From Candidatus Kuenenia stuttgartensis (GTDB taxonomy: Bacteria > Planctomycetota > UBA11346), in NCBI GenBank assembly GCA_945876185.1, contig CAMCMZ010000012.1, forward strand, positions 1 to 60,722: DNA of 60,722 nt, given 5' to 3'. The position numbers and the translations under genes are program-made. Shown here piece after piece: positions 18,306 through 28,271 of the stretch. Position 1 is the stretch's first letter, and the number at the start of each line of letters is the position of its first letter. The notes beneath the pieces were generated by a model. That model had not been told where the DNA came from and did no database searches. It saw nothing but the letters and a program-made list of their open reading frames with translations.

Positions 18306-18478
18306 AAGCGCCTCGCTGCTGATGCGAGGTTACGCGCCAGATCCGGGTTGCAAAGCCGGGACAGGATCCCTGAAACTGAGCTCTTGGGATGACTTCAATG
18401 GCTCATCGATTGGCGCTGCTGGATTGGTTCGCCGATCTCAGTCGCCTCAATCGACGTGACGCAAGGATCGGTTGGGAG

Positions 18479-19186
18479 TCAACTTCTTCGTCCCACCGCC
18501 TTGGTGTGGACGATCTCAAAGAGTTCCCGTCCGAGTTCATTGGCCGTGTGGTTGCGGATGAGCGGCGGCGCGAAGTCGACGGTGCGGGCGTGCTCGAAGT
18601 CCTTGGGCTCGCGCACCACGCCGCCGTTGGCCTTCTCGAAGCCGCGCACGGCGTCGTAGACCGCCGCCGCCATCTTCCAGGGCAGGCGCGAGAACAACCG
18701 CAGCACCACCGGCGGCTGCTTGTCGCGCGTCTGACCGGTGGATTCATAGGGTTTCAGCGCGGTGGCGAGATGCTGGTGGATGCGTTCCAGTTCGGCCACG
18801 CTGGCAGCGAGGGCAGCAGGGGTTCCCAGGCGCGGAGCCAGCACCATGGCATCGACCAGGAGCGGTTCACCGCCGCCGACGCGCAGCAGGATCCTCTGCG
18901 GCAGGCCGACCTCGCCGACGGTGGCGCGGTAGATCCGGGCTGCATCGGCCTCGCTGGTCGCGGCTTCGACCCCGGCGGGCCAGGCGGTGATGACCACTGA
19001 ACGTGGCGGTTCGATGGTGACGCGTTGCGGGCTCGGTCCTTGGCTGGACAGCAGCGACGCCAACTGCATGTCATCCTTGTTGAACTTCGTGGTCAGGATG
19101 AAGAACAGCAGCAACAACATGATGCAGTCGATCATCGGCACGAGATCAAGCCGGCCTTCCTCGAGGTGGTCCTGTTCGGCGTTCAT
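18479..19186 (-). CDS. ExbD/TolR-family biopolymer transport protein
   Basis: 235 residues. The N-terminal LDLVPMIDCIMLLLLFFILTTKF is the single membrane helix of ExbD/TolR with the family Asp preceding and within it. A periplasmic domain follows. Partners of this family (ExbB/TolQ) form a proton-driven motor that energises outer-membrane processes. No ExbB/TolQ gene is next to it, and it is longer than typical ExbD (about 140 residues), with a C-terminal extension. It follows hrpB on the same strand after an 88 bp gap. Confidence 0.8.
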   Translation of the reverse strand: MNAEQDHLEEGRLDLVPMIDCIMLLLLFFILTTKFNKDDMQLASLLSSQGPSPQRVTIEPPRSVVITAWPAGVEAATSEADAARIYRATVGEVGLPQRILLRVGGGEPLLVDAMVLAPRLGTPAALAASVAELERIHQHLATALKPYESTGQTRDKQPPVVLRLFSRLPWKMAAAVYDAVRGFEKANGGVVREPKDFEHARTVDFAPPLIRNHTANELGRELFEIVHTKAVGRRS

Positions 19187-19274
19187 GGCAGTGCCCTCCG
19201 CGTGGCGAACGCAGGTCAGCGCGGCGGGTTCACGTTCGTTTGCGCTCGGGTGCCTGCGCCTGCCTCCGCAGACT

Positions 19275-21860
19275 TCAGGGTTGCCGGCGCCTGCCCTTCG
19301 CCTCGGGCCGTGCAGTCAGTGGATCGTCGGGCCAACTGTGCTTGGGATAGCGGCCGCGCAGGTCTTTGCGTACTTGGGGATAGGTATTGGCCCAGAAACT
19401 GGCCAGATCCTTGGTGATCTGCTCGGGCCGGAAATTCGGGCCAAGCAGATGCAGCAGCACCGGCACCCGCCCGCCGGCGAGGGTCGGCGTGGCAGCGAGG
19501 CCGAAGAGTTCCTGCAAGCGCACCGCCAGCACCGGAGGGTGCGTCGGGTCGGCCTGGGCGTAGTCGAGGCGGATCTGGCTGCCCGAGGGCACCTCCAGCG
19601 TCGCCGGGGCGTCGCGGTCGAGTGCTACGCGTTGGGCGTGGTCGAGCTGGCCTTCCAGCCACGGGAGTTTTGGCTTCGCTTCGACCTCGGCGCGTGACCG
19701 GCAGCCGGCGCACAACTGGTCGATGATCCCGGCCAGGGCCGCGTCGTCGATCGTCGTCAGACCCAGGTCGGGTCGCACGATCGCAAGCCAGCGCAGGCGT
19801 TGCAGGAATCCTGCGGCGGCTTCGTCGGCGGCGAACAGGGCTGCGGCACGCGGCCTGAGCGCTTGCGCCAGACAAGCGGCGATCGCCTCGGCGTCGGCCT
19901 GGGAATCGTTGCCGGAGCGCAGCAGCAGATCGCCGAAGTACCAGCCGGCGCTGGCTTCGACCCGGCCCAGGCTGTCGTCGTAGCGCAGACGCTGTTCGCG
20001 TCGGCGTCGGCCGGGGATGACGGCGTCGAGGTCGTCCTCGTCGATCTCAGCGCCCTGGCGCACCACGTTCGCCGCTGACAGCGTGGTGCGGGCGCGGTCG
20101 CCGAGTCCCTGCACGACGCAGGCGACGAAAAGGTCGCTGCGGCGCTGGCCACGCTCGGCGAAGAGGCAACTGCCGGGATCGAGATCCACTGCGAGTCCGC
20201 CGGTCAGCACGCCTCGATTCGCGTTCGGCCCGGCCCGCCGGCCGACCCGATCAGGAAAGGCCGCCAGCAGCAGGCGGCAGACCAGACGCGGATCCGGTGC
20301 TACGGCCGTGCCGGGATCCTTCCTGCCCCGCACCAGACCAAGCAGGTCGTCGCGCACGCGTGCGGCCTCGCGCGCGGCGATCGGGTCGATGGTGCGGTCG
20401 CGCAGGGCTGGATGGAAGTTCGCGGCCTCAGCTGCGTGCAGCCGTTCGAGCCGGTCGAGCGCGTCCGCCGCAGCCGGATCCGCCGGCGGATCGCCGCGCC
20501 GATGCGGTGGCCGCAGGTCGCGTTCGCCGGTGAGTGCGGCGAGGCTGGCTCCGAGTCGCGGCTGGCCGGCGGCGTCGGCATCCAGCAGCAGCCGCGCCAG
20601 GCGCGGATGGCAGGGCAGATCGGCCATGCGCTGGCCACGTTCGTTCAGCGCCGCATACGGTTCCGCGCAGGCGCCGAGGAGCGCGATGAGTTCCTCCGCC
20701 GCCTGCAACCGGCGCGGATCCGGTGGTGAAAACCAGGGAAAGGTGCGGGTGTCCGGGCCATGCCAGGCCTTCAGCGCGAGCGCCACTGGGGCGATGTCGA
20801 CGCGTTCGATCTCCGGATCCGTGGCGGCATCCAGACGTGCGTCCTCGCCCTGCGACCACAGGCGGTAGCAACGCCCGGACGCGGTGCGGCCGGCGCGGCC
20901 CCGGCGCTGGTCGGCGCTGGCGCGGCTGATCCGTTCCAGCGCCAGTCCGTCAATGCCGGCCTCGGCATCGAACCGGCTGACGCGGGCGAGGCCGCTGTCG
21001 ATGACCGTGCGCACGCCCGGTATGGTCAGGGACGTTTCTGCCACGTTGGTGGCCAGCACCACCCGCGTTCTGCCGTCAGGATCTGGCGTAAGAGCGCGGT
21101 CCTGTTCGTCTGGGGGAAGTTGCCCGTGCAGCGGTAGCACGGCGATGCCGTCCTGCGCCAGCGGTTCCAACGCCCGCTGGGCGTTGCGGATCTCGCCGGT
21201 GCCGGGCAGGAAGACCAACACGTCGCCCGGATCCGGTGCGCGCAGGGCCTGCTGCACGGCGTCGGCGACGCGGTATTCGAGCCGATCCTGCACGTTGCCG
21301 GGCAGGTATTTCGTCTCGATCGGATAGGCCGGCGCGTCGACGGTGAGCACTGGCGCCGACGTCAGAAATTTCGCCACCGGCGCGGGATTCATGGTCGCCG
21401 ACATTACCACGACGGCGAGATCCGGGCGCACGGTGCGGCGCAGCTCCGCCAGCCAGGCGAGGCAGAGATCGGTATGGATCGAGCGTTCGTGAAACTCGTC
21501 GAGCACCACCGCGCTGACGCCGTCCAGATACGGATCCGAACGCAACCGGCGCGCGAGCACGCCTTCGGTCAGCACCCACAGGCGGGTGGCGTCGGTGCCC
21601 ATGCGCTCGAAGCGGACCTGCCAGCCGACCTCGCGTCCGACACTCCAGACACGTTCGCTGGCGATGCGCCGCGCCAGCGCGCGGGCGGCGACGCGGCGCG
21701 GTTGCAGCAGCAGCACGGTGCCGGGCAGGGCCTCGACCAGGGCCGGTGGCACGCGGGTGCTTTTGCCGGTGCCGGGCGCGGCGGTCAGGACCAGGGTCTG
21801 GCGCGTCCGGACCGCAGCCAGGCACTCCGACAGGTGGGCATCGATGGGCAGCGGAATCAC
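19275..21860 (-). CDS. hrpB: ATP-dependent DEAH-box helicase HrpB
   Basis: About 861 residues from GTG 21860, the only in-frame start near the first conserved residues. Upstream frame is antisense to the outer-membrane factor gene. Motif I is APGTGKST, motif II DEFHE, motif III SATM, motif V ATNVAETSLTIPG and motif VI QRRGRAGR. The C-terminal half carries the HrpB-specific region (ALLHLLGPNFRP-like LLHLLGPNFRPEQITKDLASF). The function in bacteria is a putative RNA helicase. It is divergent from the RND operon. Confidence 0.92.
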   Translation of the reverse strand: MIPLPIDAHLSECLAAVRTRQTLVLTAAPGTGKSTRVPPALVEALPGTVLLLQPRRVAARALARRIASERVWSVGREVGWQVRFERMGTDATRLWVLTEGVLARRLRSDPYLDGVSAVVLDEFHERSIHTDLCLAWLAELRRTVRPDLAVVVMSATMNPAPVAKFLTSAPVLTVDAPAYPIETKYLPGNVQDRLEYRVADAVQQALRAPDPGDVLVFLPGTGEIRNAQRALEPLAQDGIAVLPLHGQLPPDEQDRALTPDPDGRTRVVLATNVAETSLTIPGVRTVIDSGLARVSRFDAEAGIDGLALERISRASADQRRGRAGRTASGRCYRLWSQGEDARLDAATDPEIERVDIAPVALALKAWHGPDTRTFPWFSPPDPRRLQAAEELIALLGACAEPYAALNERGQRMADLPCHPRLARLLLDADAAGQPRLGASLAALTGERDLRPPHRRGDPPADPAAADALDRLERLHAAEAANFHPALRDRTIDPIAAREAARVRDDLLGLVRGRKDPGTAVAPDPRLVCRLLLAAFPDRVGRRAGPNANRGVLTGGLAVDLDPGSCLFAERGQRRSDLFVACVVQGLGDRARTTLSAANVVRQGAEIDEDDLDAVIPGRRRREQRLRYDDSLGRVEASAGWYFGDLLLRSGNDSQADAEAIAACLAQALRPRAAALFAADEAAAGFLQRLRWLAIVRPDLGLTTIDDAALAGIIDQLCAGCRSRAEVEAKPKLPWLEGQLDHAQRVALDRDAPATLEVPSGSQIRLDYAQADPTHPPVLAVRLQELFGLAATPTLAGGRVPVLLHLLGPNFRPEQITKDLASFWANTYPQVRKDLRGRYPKHSWPDDPLTARPEAKGRRRQP

Positions 21861-21989
21861 GGGTTTGTCATGATTGGATGCGGCCACCGGCCGCAACCCG
21901 CAGGCCCCGCTCGTTGACTGCCCGGGGCAACCACGGACAAGGGGCGCGCCGTCGCCAAACGAACGTTCGACCAAACCCAAGGCACCCCC

Positions 21990-23603
21990 ATGAGCCAGCC
22001 CCTGTCCCACCGAACCACCGTGCTGTGCCGTCTCGTGCCCAGCGTCGTGCTGGCTGCGGCAGGATGCGGGCTGGGTGCAGGCGAGGCTCCTCCCGCCGCA
22101 ACTGTCGCCACACCGGCAGTTGCGCCTGCAGCACAACCGGCCCCCGCCACTACGACCGTTCCACCGCCAGCGGTTGCGGTCGCACCACCGGTTCCTGCGG
22201 CCGACACCCTCACCCTGGTCCAGGCGATCGCGCTCGCGAACGAGCGCAATGAGACCGTGCCGATCAGCCGGGCCCGGATCGACCAGGCGCGCAGCCTCAT
22301 CACCCAGGCGAAATCGCTGCTGCTGCCGACGCTTTCGGCGAATGCCGGCTACAACGTGTACGAGAGCAGCCATCGTCCCTTCGCCAAGGAGCCGACCCAG
22401 GCCGGGACCGTCGTCCTTGGTGCCCAATTGTCCCTGTTCGACGCCCAGGCCTGGCCGGGTTATTCCTACGCCAAGCGCAATCTAGCCTCGACCGAATTCA
22501 GCGCCGGCGAACTGCGGCGCGAACTCGCCTACAGCGTGGCGCAGAGCTTCATCAGCACGATCGCTGGCGAACGCGCCCTGGCCGCCGGTGAAAGCCGGTT
22601 GAAGGTGGCGCAGAAGGCGGTGGCCGATGCCAGGGCGCGCTTCAACGCCGGTCTTGCCGCGCGCGGCGACGTGAATCGCAGCGAACTGGAAGCCGCCACC
22701 GCCGAACTCAGTCGGACTACGGCGGAACAGCTCCTGCGCACCCTGCGCCTGAACCTGGCCAACCTGATCGCCGCCCCACTGCCCAAGGCCATCGATCTGG
22801 GTTTCGATACGACCCGCTTCCTGACCCCCGCTGCCGGCGATGTCGGCAATGACCAACGCGCGGCCCTGACCACTATCGAAGAGGACATCCTTGGGCGGAT
22901 CGCCGAGACGGCGCCCGCACCCGCTGCGACGACGACCAAGCGCGATACCAATGATGTGCCGGCTGGGGTGAGCGACGTGCTGGTGGCGATCGCCCTGGCC
23001 CAGCGCGGCGATCTGCGCGCCTCGGAAGAGGCTCTCGCCGCCGCGCGCGAACTCGTGACCCAGGCCAGCCGCGCTGATCTGCCGCGACTGAGCGTGGTCG
23101 GCACCTGGTCGCATCTGGCGTATTCCGAGGGACCCGGCAGCACGTCCAACAATCCCCCGGAATGGCGCGTCGCCCTTCAGGCCAGTTGGGCCATCTGGGA
23201 TGGCGGCCTGACCAGCGGTCGCACGGATGAACGCGCCGCCCAGGCGCGTGAACGCGATCTCGCGCTCAAGCAGGCGCGGCGCGGGCTGCGCCGCGATGTC
23301 GAGTCGGCCTTGGTCGACCTGACCTCGGCCGCTGCTGGCCTGCGCCAGGTCGGGGTGCGGGTGCGGGTCGCCACCGCTAACGCCGTCGATGTGGGTGCGC
23401 GCTTCCGCGAGGGCCTGGCGACCGCGCTCGAACTCGCCGATGCGAACTCGGGCCAGTTCGAGGCTGAGATCGAACAGGTGCGCCAGCAGTTGAGCCTCGC
23501 CAACGCCAAGCTCCGCCTGCGCCAGGTCCTGGGCTGGTGGCCGCTCGGTGCGACCGAAACCAGAGCCGAACTGACGCCGGCAGCCGGCACCGCCAAACCA
23601 TGA
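21990..23603 (+). CDS. TolC-like outer-membrane efflux protein
   Basis: 537 residues. After an N-terminal hydrophobic stretch ending VLAAAGC, which may be a lipobox, comes an Ala/Pro-rich linker. Two repeats of the outer-membrane-factor fold follow (LTLVQAIALANERN near 72; SDVLVAIALAQRGDLRASEEALAAA in the second half), with long coiled-coil helices. It forms the outer-membrane duct of a tripartite efflux pump. Its stop codon overlaps the start of the adaptor gene (ATGA at 23600), and the RND pump follows, so the three genes form one operon. Confidence 0.88.
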   Translation: MSQPLSHRTTVLCRLVPSVVLAAAGCGLGAGEAPPAATVATPAVAPAAQPAPATTTVPPPAVAVAPPVPAADTLTLVQAIALANERNETVPISRARIDQARSLITQAKSLLLPTLSANAGYNVYESSHRPFAKEPTQAGTVVLGAQLSLFDAQAWPGYSYAKRNLASTEFSAGELRRELAYSVAQSFISTIAGERALAAGESRLKVAQKAVADARARFNAGLAARGDVNRSELEAATAELSRTTAEQLLRTLRLNLANLIAAPLPKAIDLGFDTTRFLTPAAGDVGNDQRAALTTIEEDILGRIAETAPAPAATTTKRDTNDVPAGVSDVLVAIALAQRGDLRASEEALAAARELVTQASRADLPRLSVVGTWSHLAYSEGPGSTSNNPPEWRVALQASWAIWDGGLTSGRTDERAAQARERDLALKQARRGLRRDVESALVDLTSAAAGLRQVGVRVRVATANAVDVGARFREGLATALELADANSGQFEAEIEQVRQQLSLANAKLRLRQVLGWWPLGATETRAELTPAAGTAKP

Positions 23604-24700
23604 GATGCGAGTTTGCAGCCGCATTGGCGCTGCTGTTCCTGGTTGGCTGCGGCGGCAAGCCGGTCGCATCCGCCAGCGCCACCGTCGCCAAGGCCTTCCC
23701 GGTCGAGATCGAAGTCGCCGCCAAACGCGCCTTTCCGCGCGTGATCACCGCCACGGGATCAGTGGACGCCTATGAGACCATCACCGTCACCGCGCGGGTC
23801 GCCGGGGTGGTCGAGCGGGTGCGGGTCGCGGAAGGGCAGACCGTCGCCGCCGGCGAATCCCTGGCCGAGATCGAACCGGCGCGCTACCGCCTCGCGGTCG
23901 ACTCTGCCCGCGCCGGGTTGCAATCCGCCGAGGCGCGCGCGGCTGAGGCCCGTGCCGGGCTCAAGCGCCGGGAATCCGCAAGTCAGGCCCAGGCCGGCAT
24001 CATCGCGCCGGAGGACCTCGACGCCGCCCGCGCCCGCGTCGATCAGGCCACCGCCGACGTCGCCGCAGCCAAGGCCGCCCTGGCGCGGGCCGAACTCGAT
24101 CTCGCGGACAGTACCGTGGCCGCGCCGATTCCGGGCATCATCCAGATGCGCCAGGCGCGCACCGGGGCCTATGCCCAGCCAGGCACCCAGATCGCGACGC
24201 TGGTGCGACGTGATCCGCTGCAATTGCGCTTCCCGGTGCCGATCGAGGACGCCGCCCGCCTCACCGCTGGCACCAAGGCGCGCTTCACCGTCGCCGGCCT
24301 GGAAAAAGCCTTCACCGCGAGCATCACCCTGGTGTCGGCCAGCGCCGATGCCGCCACCCGTCTGGTCCAGGTGGTGGCCCAGGTCGACGCCGGGGCCGAG
24401 GCCGTGCGGCCGGGATCGTTCGCCCGCGTCAGCATCGACCTGCCTGCTGGCGAACCGCTGCTCGCGGTGCCGGATCTTGCGGTGCGGCCATCTGATCGCG
24501 GTTTCCTGATGTTCGTCATCGACGGCGAGGGCGACGCAGCCGTGGCGCGCGAACGCAAGGTCGAGACCGGCCCGCGCGCGACGGATGGGCGGATCGCCAT
24601 CGTGTCCGGCATCAGCGCCGGCGAGCGCATCGTCGTGCGCGGCGGCCAGGCTTTGCGCGACGGGGTCAAAGTCGCCATCCAGTCCGCCTCGGATCGCTGA
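23600..24700 (+). CDS. RND efflux periplasmic adaptor (membrane-fusion lipoprotein)
   Basis: 366 residues with lipobox LVGC near residue 14. The body shows the adaptor pattern: a lipoyl-like half (ARVAGVVERVRVAEGQTV), an alpha-hairpin rich in Ala/Arg/Glu, then the second lipoyl half (DSTVAAPIPGIIQMRQARTG) and a beta-barrel with FVIDGEG and GISAGERIVVRGGQ. It bridges the inner-membrane RND pump and the TolC-like channel. It lies between those two genes with a four-base overlap upstream. Confidence 0.9.
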   Translation: MRCEFAAALALLFLVGCGGKPVASASATVAKAFPVEIEVAAKRAFPRVITATGSVDAYETITVTARVAGVVERVRVAEGQTVAAGESLAEIEPARYRLAVDSARAGLQSAEARAAEARAGLKRRESASQAQAGIIAPEDLDAARARVDQATADVAAAKAALARAELDLADSTVAAPIPGIIQMRQARTGAYAQPGTQIATLVRRDPLQLRFPVPIEDAARLTAGTKARFTVAGLEKAFTASITLVSASADAATRLVQVVAQVDAGAEAVRPGSFARVSIDLPAGEPLLAVPDLAVRPSDRGFLMFVIDGEGDAAVARERKVETGPRATDGRIAIVSGISAGERIVVRGGQALRDGVKVAIQSASDR

Positions 24701-24706
24701 GCCGTC

Positions 24707-27700
24707 ATGAACCTGACCGACGCCTGCATCCGCAAGCCCGTCGCGGCCTGGATGATCATGCTCGCGGTGCTGCTCGCCGGCGGCTATGCCCTGTCGCGCA
24801 TCGGCATCAGCAGCCTGCCCGACGTCAATATTCCGATGGTCTCGATCCAGTTCTTCTGGCCCGGGGCGGCGACCGAGATCGTCGAGCACGACCTGACCGA
24901 ACCGGTCGAAGAGGTGCTGTCGGGCGTCGAGGGCGTCAAGAGCATCTCATCCAGTTCGCGTCTGGGGTCAGCCCGCATCAGCCTGGAATTCTATTCCGGT
25001 CGTTCGATCGATGCCGCGATCCAGCAGATCCAGACCAAGATCGGCCAGGTGCGGACGCAACTGCCCAAGGATGTCGAACCCGAGGTCATCGAAAAGCTCA
25101 ACTTCGACGAGTTCCCGATCATGTGGCTGTCGCTGTCGGGGCCGTTCTCGCGCCAGGCCCTGGCCGACGCTGCGCGCTACGTGGTGAAGGAACGGCTGCA
25201 GCGCGTCGCCGGGGTCGGCGACATCCAGTGGGGCGGTTACCTTGACCGCAACGTCCGCATCTGGCTGCGCGGCGAGGCGCTTCAGGCGCGCAACCTGAGC
25301 GCCACCGAGGTCCTCGCCCGGTTGCAGCGCGAGCACCTCGAACTGCCCGCCGGCCTCATCGAAGGCCCCGGGCGCGAGATGGACGTGCGCATCCTCGGCG
25401 AGGCCCTCACCCTCGACACCCTGCGCAGCCTGCCGGTGGGCGGCACGGCCGGACTGCCGATTCGCCTGTCGGATGTCGCCCTGGTTGAGGACGGTTTTGC
25501 CGATGAGCGTGCGTTCGGCCGCAACAACGGCCAGCCCGGCCAGGCCCTGGGCGTGCGCAAGCAGCCCGGAGCCAACACCGTCGCGGTGGCGCGCGGGGTG
25601 CGGGCGGCGGTGGCCGAGCTCGCGGCCGTGCTGCCGTCGGGGATGAAGCTCGACGTCAACTACGATGACAGCCAGTTCATCCAGAAATCGATCGCCGACG
25701 TCGAAATGGAACTCGTCTTCGCGGTGCTGTTCACCGGCCTCGTCTGCCTGCTCTTCCTGGGATCCTGGCGCGCGATGGCGAACGTGCTGCTGGCGGTGCC
25801 GATGTCGATCATCGGCACCATCGCCGTCGTCTACTGGCTCGGCTGGACGCTCAACACCTTCACCCTGCTCGCCCTCGCCCTGGTGGTCGGCATCGTCGTC
25901 GACGACGCGATCATGGTGCAGGAGAACATCAGCCGGCACGGCCAGCGCGGCCTGGATGCCCGCCGCGCCGCCAGCCTGGGCACGCGCGAGATCGCCTTCG
26001 CCGCCCTCGCCGCCACGGTGGCGGTGGTCGCGGTGTTCCTGCCGCTCGGACTCGTGCCCAGCTTCATAGGCCAGTGGTTCATGCAGTTCGGCGTCACCCT
26101 GTCGGTTGCGGTCGCGCTGTCGTACCTGGAAGCGATCACCCTCGCCCCGGCGCGCTGCGCCCAGTTCGGGGTCAGCGTCACGCGATCCGCCTTCGGCCGG
26201 GCAAGCGACGCGATGCAGGCGGCCTGGGAGCGCGCCTACGTCCAGACCCTGGGCTGGACCGTGCGCCATTCCTGGCTCGTGCTCGGCTTCGCGCTCATCG
26301 CCTTCGTCGTCGGCATCGTCATGGTCTCGTTCTGCCGCACCGAACTATTACCGCGCGAAGACCGCAGCACCCTCTTCGTCCAGTTCGAGACCCCCGCCGG
26401 CGCCAGCCTGGCCGAGACGGATTCCCAGGTGAAGCGCATCGAAAGCTGGCTCATGGCCCGGCCCGAGGTGAGCCGCGTCTTCACCGTGGTCGGCGGCATG
26501 GGCGGCACCGGCGCGAACAAGGGCATCATCTTCACCTCGCTCGTGCCGCCGGGGCAGCGCCCGCACATGCGCGATGTCCAGCTGGAGCAGGAAGCCCGCA
26601 AGGCCCTGTCCACCATCCCCGACCTGAGCGTCACCTTCCAGCCGCCTGGCCAGCCGACCGGGCGCGGCGAGGTCGAGTTCAGCCTGCGCGGTGCCGACTG
26701 GGACACCCTCGCCAAGGCCGCCGAGACGACCAAGCGCCGTCTTGCGGAGGAAGGTTGGATGGTCGATATCGACAGCGATTTCCAGCTTGGCCGGCCGGAA
26801 CTCACCATCACCCCCGATCGCGACCGCATCCGCGACGCCGGCATCGCCGCCGGCGACGTGGCGACTGCGATCAACGCCCTCGTCGGCGGCATCAAGATCG
26901 GCAAGTTCAGCCAGGACGGCCGCCGGGTCGATGTGCGGGCGCAACTGGTGCGCGCAGAGCGCCTGCGGCCGGAGGATGTCGCCGCCATCCGCATCCGCAG
27001 CGGTGACGGCAACCTCGTGCCCCTGTCGCAACTGGTAACCATGAAGGAACGGCCGGTCCTGCAGGCGATCACCCGCCGCGACCGCAGTCGCGGCATCACC
27101 ATCTACGGCAACCTGGCGCCCCGGCCGGAAAAAGGATTTTTCGGCACGAAAAACACCAACGATCTGCGCGCCACCATGACCTTCATCTCCGGCACTTTGG
27201 CACGCGACCTGCCACCTGGGGTGTGGGTGGTGACGGAAGGCCAATCGCAGATATTCAAGGAGATCCTCCTCGGCTTCGCCGTCGCCTTCGTGCTCGGCCT
27301 GCTGCTTGCGTGGATGATCCTCGCGGCGCAGTTCAATTCCGCCTTCCATTCTGTCACCGTGCTCAGCGTCCTGCCGCTCGCGATAACTGGCGCCGCCGGC
27401 GGGTTGCTGGTGTTCGGCTTCAGCCTCAACGTCTTCAGCGCGCTCGGCATCCTGCTGCTCATGGGCATCGTGAAGAAGAACTCGATCCTGCTCGTCGATT
27501 TCGCGCGCCGCTACCAAGACGGCGAGGATCTTGGCCACGACACCGTCGCGCCTGCGGCCGCACCAGCTGCGCCTGCGACCGAACCAGCAGCGCGCGACGC
27601 TGCCAGCTCGATGATCGCTGCCGGCCAGGTGCGCCTGCGCCCGATCCTGATGACCTCGGCCGCGACCATGGCGGCGGCCGTGCCGGTCGCGATCGGCCTC

Positions 27701-27904
27701 GGTTCCGGCGCCGAACTGCGTCAGCCCATGGCGGTCGCGATCCTCGGCGGCGTGCTCGTCTCGACCCTGCTCAGCCTGATCGTCGTGCCGGCCTACTACG
27801 TCGTCTGCGCCCGCCACCGCTGGTTCGCCTGGACCATCCTGGTGCTCGCGGTGGGCGGCGTGACCGGGCTGTTCGTCTGGCTGCTGCTCGCAACAGCGAA
27901 GTAG
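24707..27904 (+). CDS. RND-family inner-membrane efflux transporter
   Basis: 1065 residues, normal length for AcrB-type pumps. Twelve membrane helices are arranged 1+5+1+5. The TM4 motif GIVVDDAIMVQENI carries the two Asp of the proton relay. The porter domain has SLPDVNIPMVSI and later GFAVAFVLGLLLAWMILAAQF and RLRPILMTSAATM. Substrate class is not readable. One oddity is an Ala/Pro-rich stretch between FARRYQDGED and the RLRPILMTS segment (DNA about 27535-27610), where most family members have a short loop. It is the third gene of the efflux operon. Confidence 0.93.
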   Translation: MNLTDACIRKPVAAWMIMLAVLLAGGYALSRIGISSLPDVNIPMVSIQFFWPGAATEIVEHDLTEPVEEVLSGVEGVKSISSSSRLGSARISLEFYSGRSIDAAIQQIQTKIGQVRTQLPKDVEPEVIEKLNFDEFPIMWLSLSGPFSRQALADAARYVVKERLQRVAGVGDIQWGGYLDRNVRIWLRGEALQARNLSATEVLARLQREHLELPAGLIEGPGREMDVRILGEALTLDTLRSLPVGGTAGLPIRLSDVALVEDGFADERAFGRNNGQPGQALGVRKQPGANTVAVARGVRAAVAELAAVLPSGMKLDVNYDDSQFIQKSIADVEMELVFAVLFTGLVCLLFLGSWRAMANVLLAVPMSIIGTIAVVYWLGWTLNTFTLLALALVVGIVVDDAIMVQENISRHGQRGLDARRAASLGTREIAFAALAATVAVVAVFLPLGLVPSFIGQWFMQFGVTLSVAVALSYLEAITLAPARCAQFGVSVTRSAFGRASDAMQAAWERAYVQTLGWTVRHSWLVLGFALIAFVVGIVMVSFCRTELLPREDRSTLFVQFETPAGASLAETDSQVKRIESWLMARPEVSRVFTVVGGMGGTGANKGIIFTSLVPPGQRPHMRDVQLEQEARKALSTIPDLSVTFQPPGQPTGRGEVEFSLRGADWDTLAKAAETTKRRLAEEGWMVDIDSDFQLGRPELTITPDRDRIRDAGIAAGDVATAINALVGGIKIGKFSQDGRRVDVRAQLVRAERLRPEDVAAIRIRSGDGNLVPLSQLVTMKERPVLQAITRRDRSRGITIYGNLAPRPEKGFFGTKNTNDLRATMTFISGTLARDLPPGVWVVTEGQSQIFKEILLGFAVAFVLGLLLAWMILAAQFNSAFHSVTVLSVLPLAITGAAGGLLVFGFSLNVFSALGILLLMGIVKKNSILLVDFARRYQDGEDLGHDTVAPAAAPAAPATEPAARDAASSMIAAGQVRLRPILMTSAATMAAAVPVAIGLGSGAELRQPMAVAILGGVLVSTLLSLIVVPAYYVVCARHRWFAWTILVLAVGGVTGLFVWLLLATAK

Positions 27905-28059
27905 CCGGATCGCCCCGCCGCCAGGATGAAATCCAGGGCGACGGGCGTTGGCCGCCTCGGTCCGTCATGGCCGACAGGTCCGAATTTCACTCAGTCAGCC
28001 TTCGCCATCCCCGGTCTTGACCGGCGCTGCGCCGTCCATGATCGCGCCCGCCGGACGAC

Positions 28060-28210
28060 GGCAGCGGGAGAGGCCTCAGCCGGCGCATGCCGGGCCCGGG
28101 GCGCCGAAGGAGTAACGCTCTCAGGCCAAAGGACCGCTGCCTTACGGCACCCGGGAAAGAGCCCATCTGGGCCGCCGACGGAGTCACGCTCTCAGGCCAC
28201 CCGACCGGGG
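28060..28210 (+). promoter_or_regulatory. Tandem glycine riboswitch
   Basis: Two glycine aptamers lie in series. Aptamer 1 has P1 arms GGCAGCGG (28060-28067) and CCGCTGCC (28134-28141), with the conserved GCCGAAGGAGTAA and CTCTCAGGCCAAAGGAC. Aptamer 2 (about 28150-28210) has GCCGACGGAGTCACG and CTCTCAGGCC. They lie 62 bases upstream of gcvP, the standard target. A weak GC hairpin and the GGAG ribosome site follow (28261-28264). No T-run follows the hairpin, so control of translation is as likely as termination. Confidence 0.95.
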
Positions 28211-28271
28211 GAAACCACGCCGACCACGACCCGGGTTGGCGTCGGAACCCCCATCGGGCCGGAGCGTTGCC

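Noticed and set aside
28017-28042. Sigma-70 promoter TTGACC...CATGAT before the riboswitch
   Set aside because: The spacing is 14 bases, too short for a normal promoter. No better match was found by eye.
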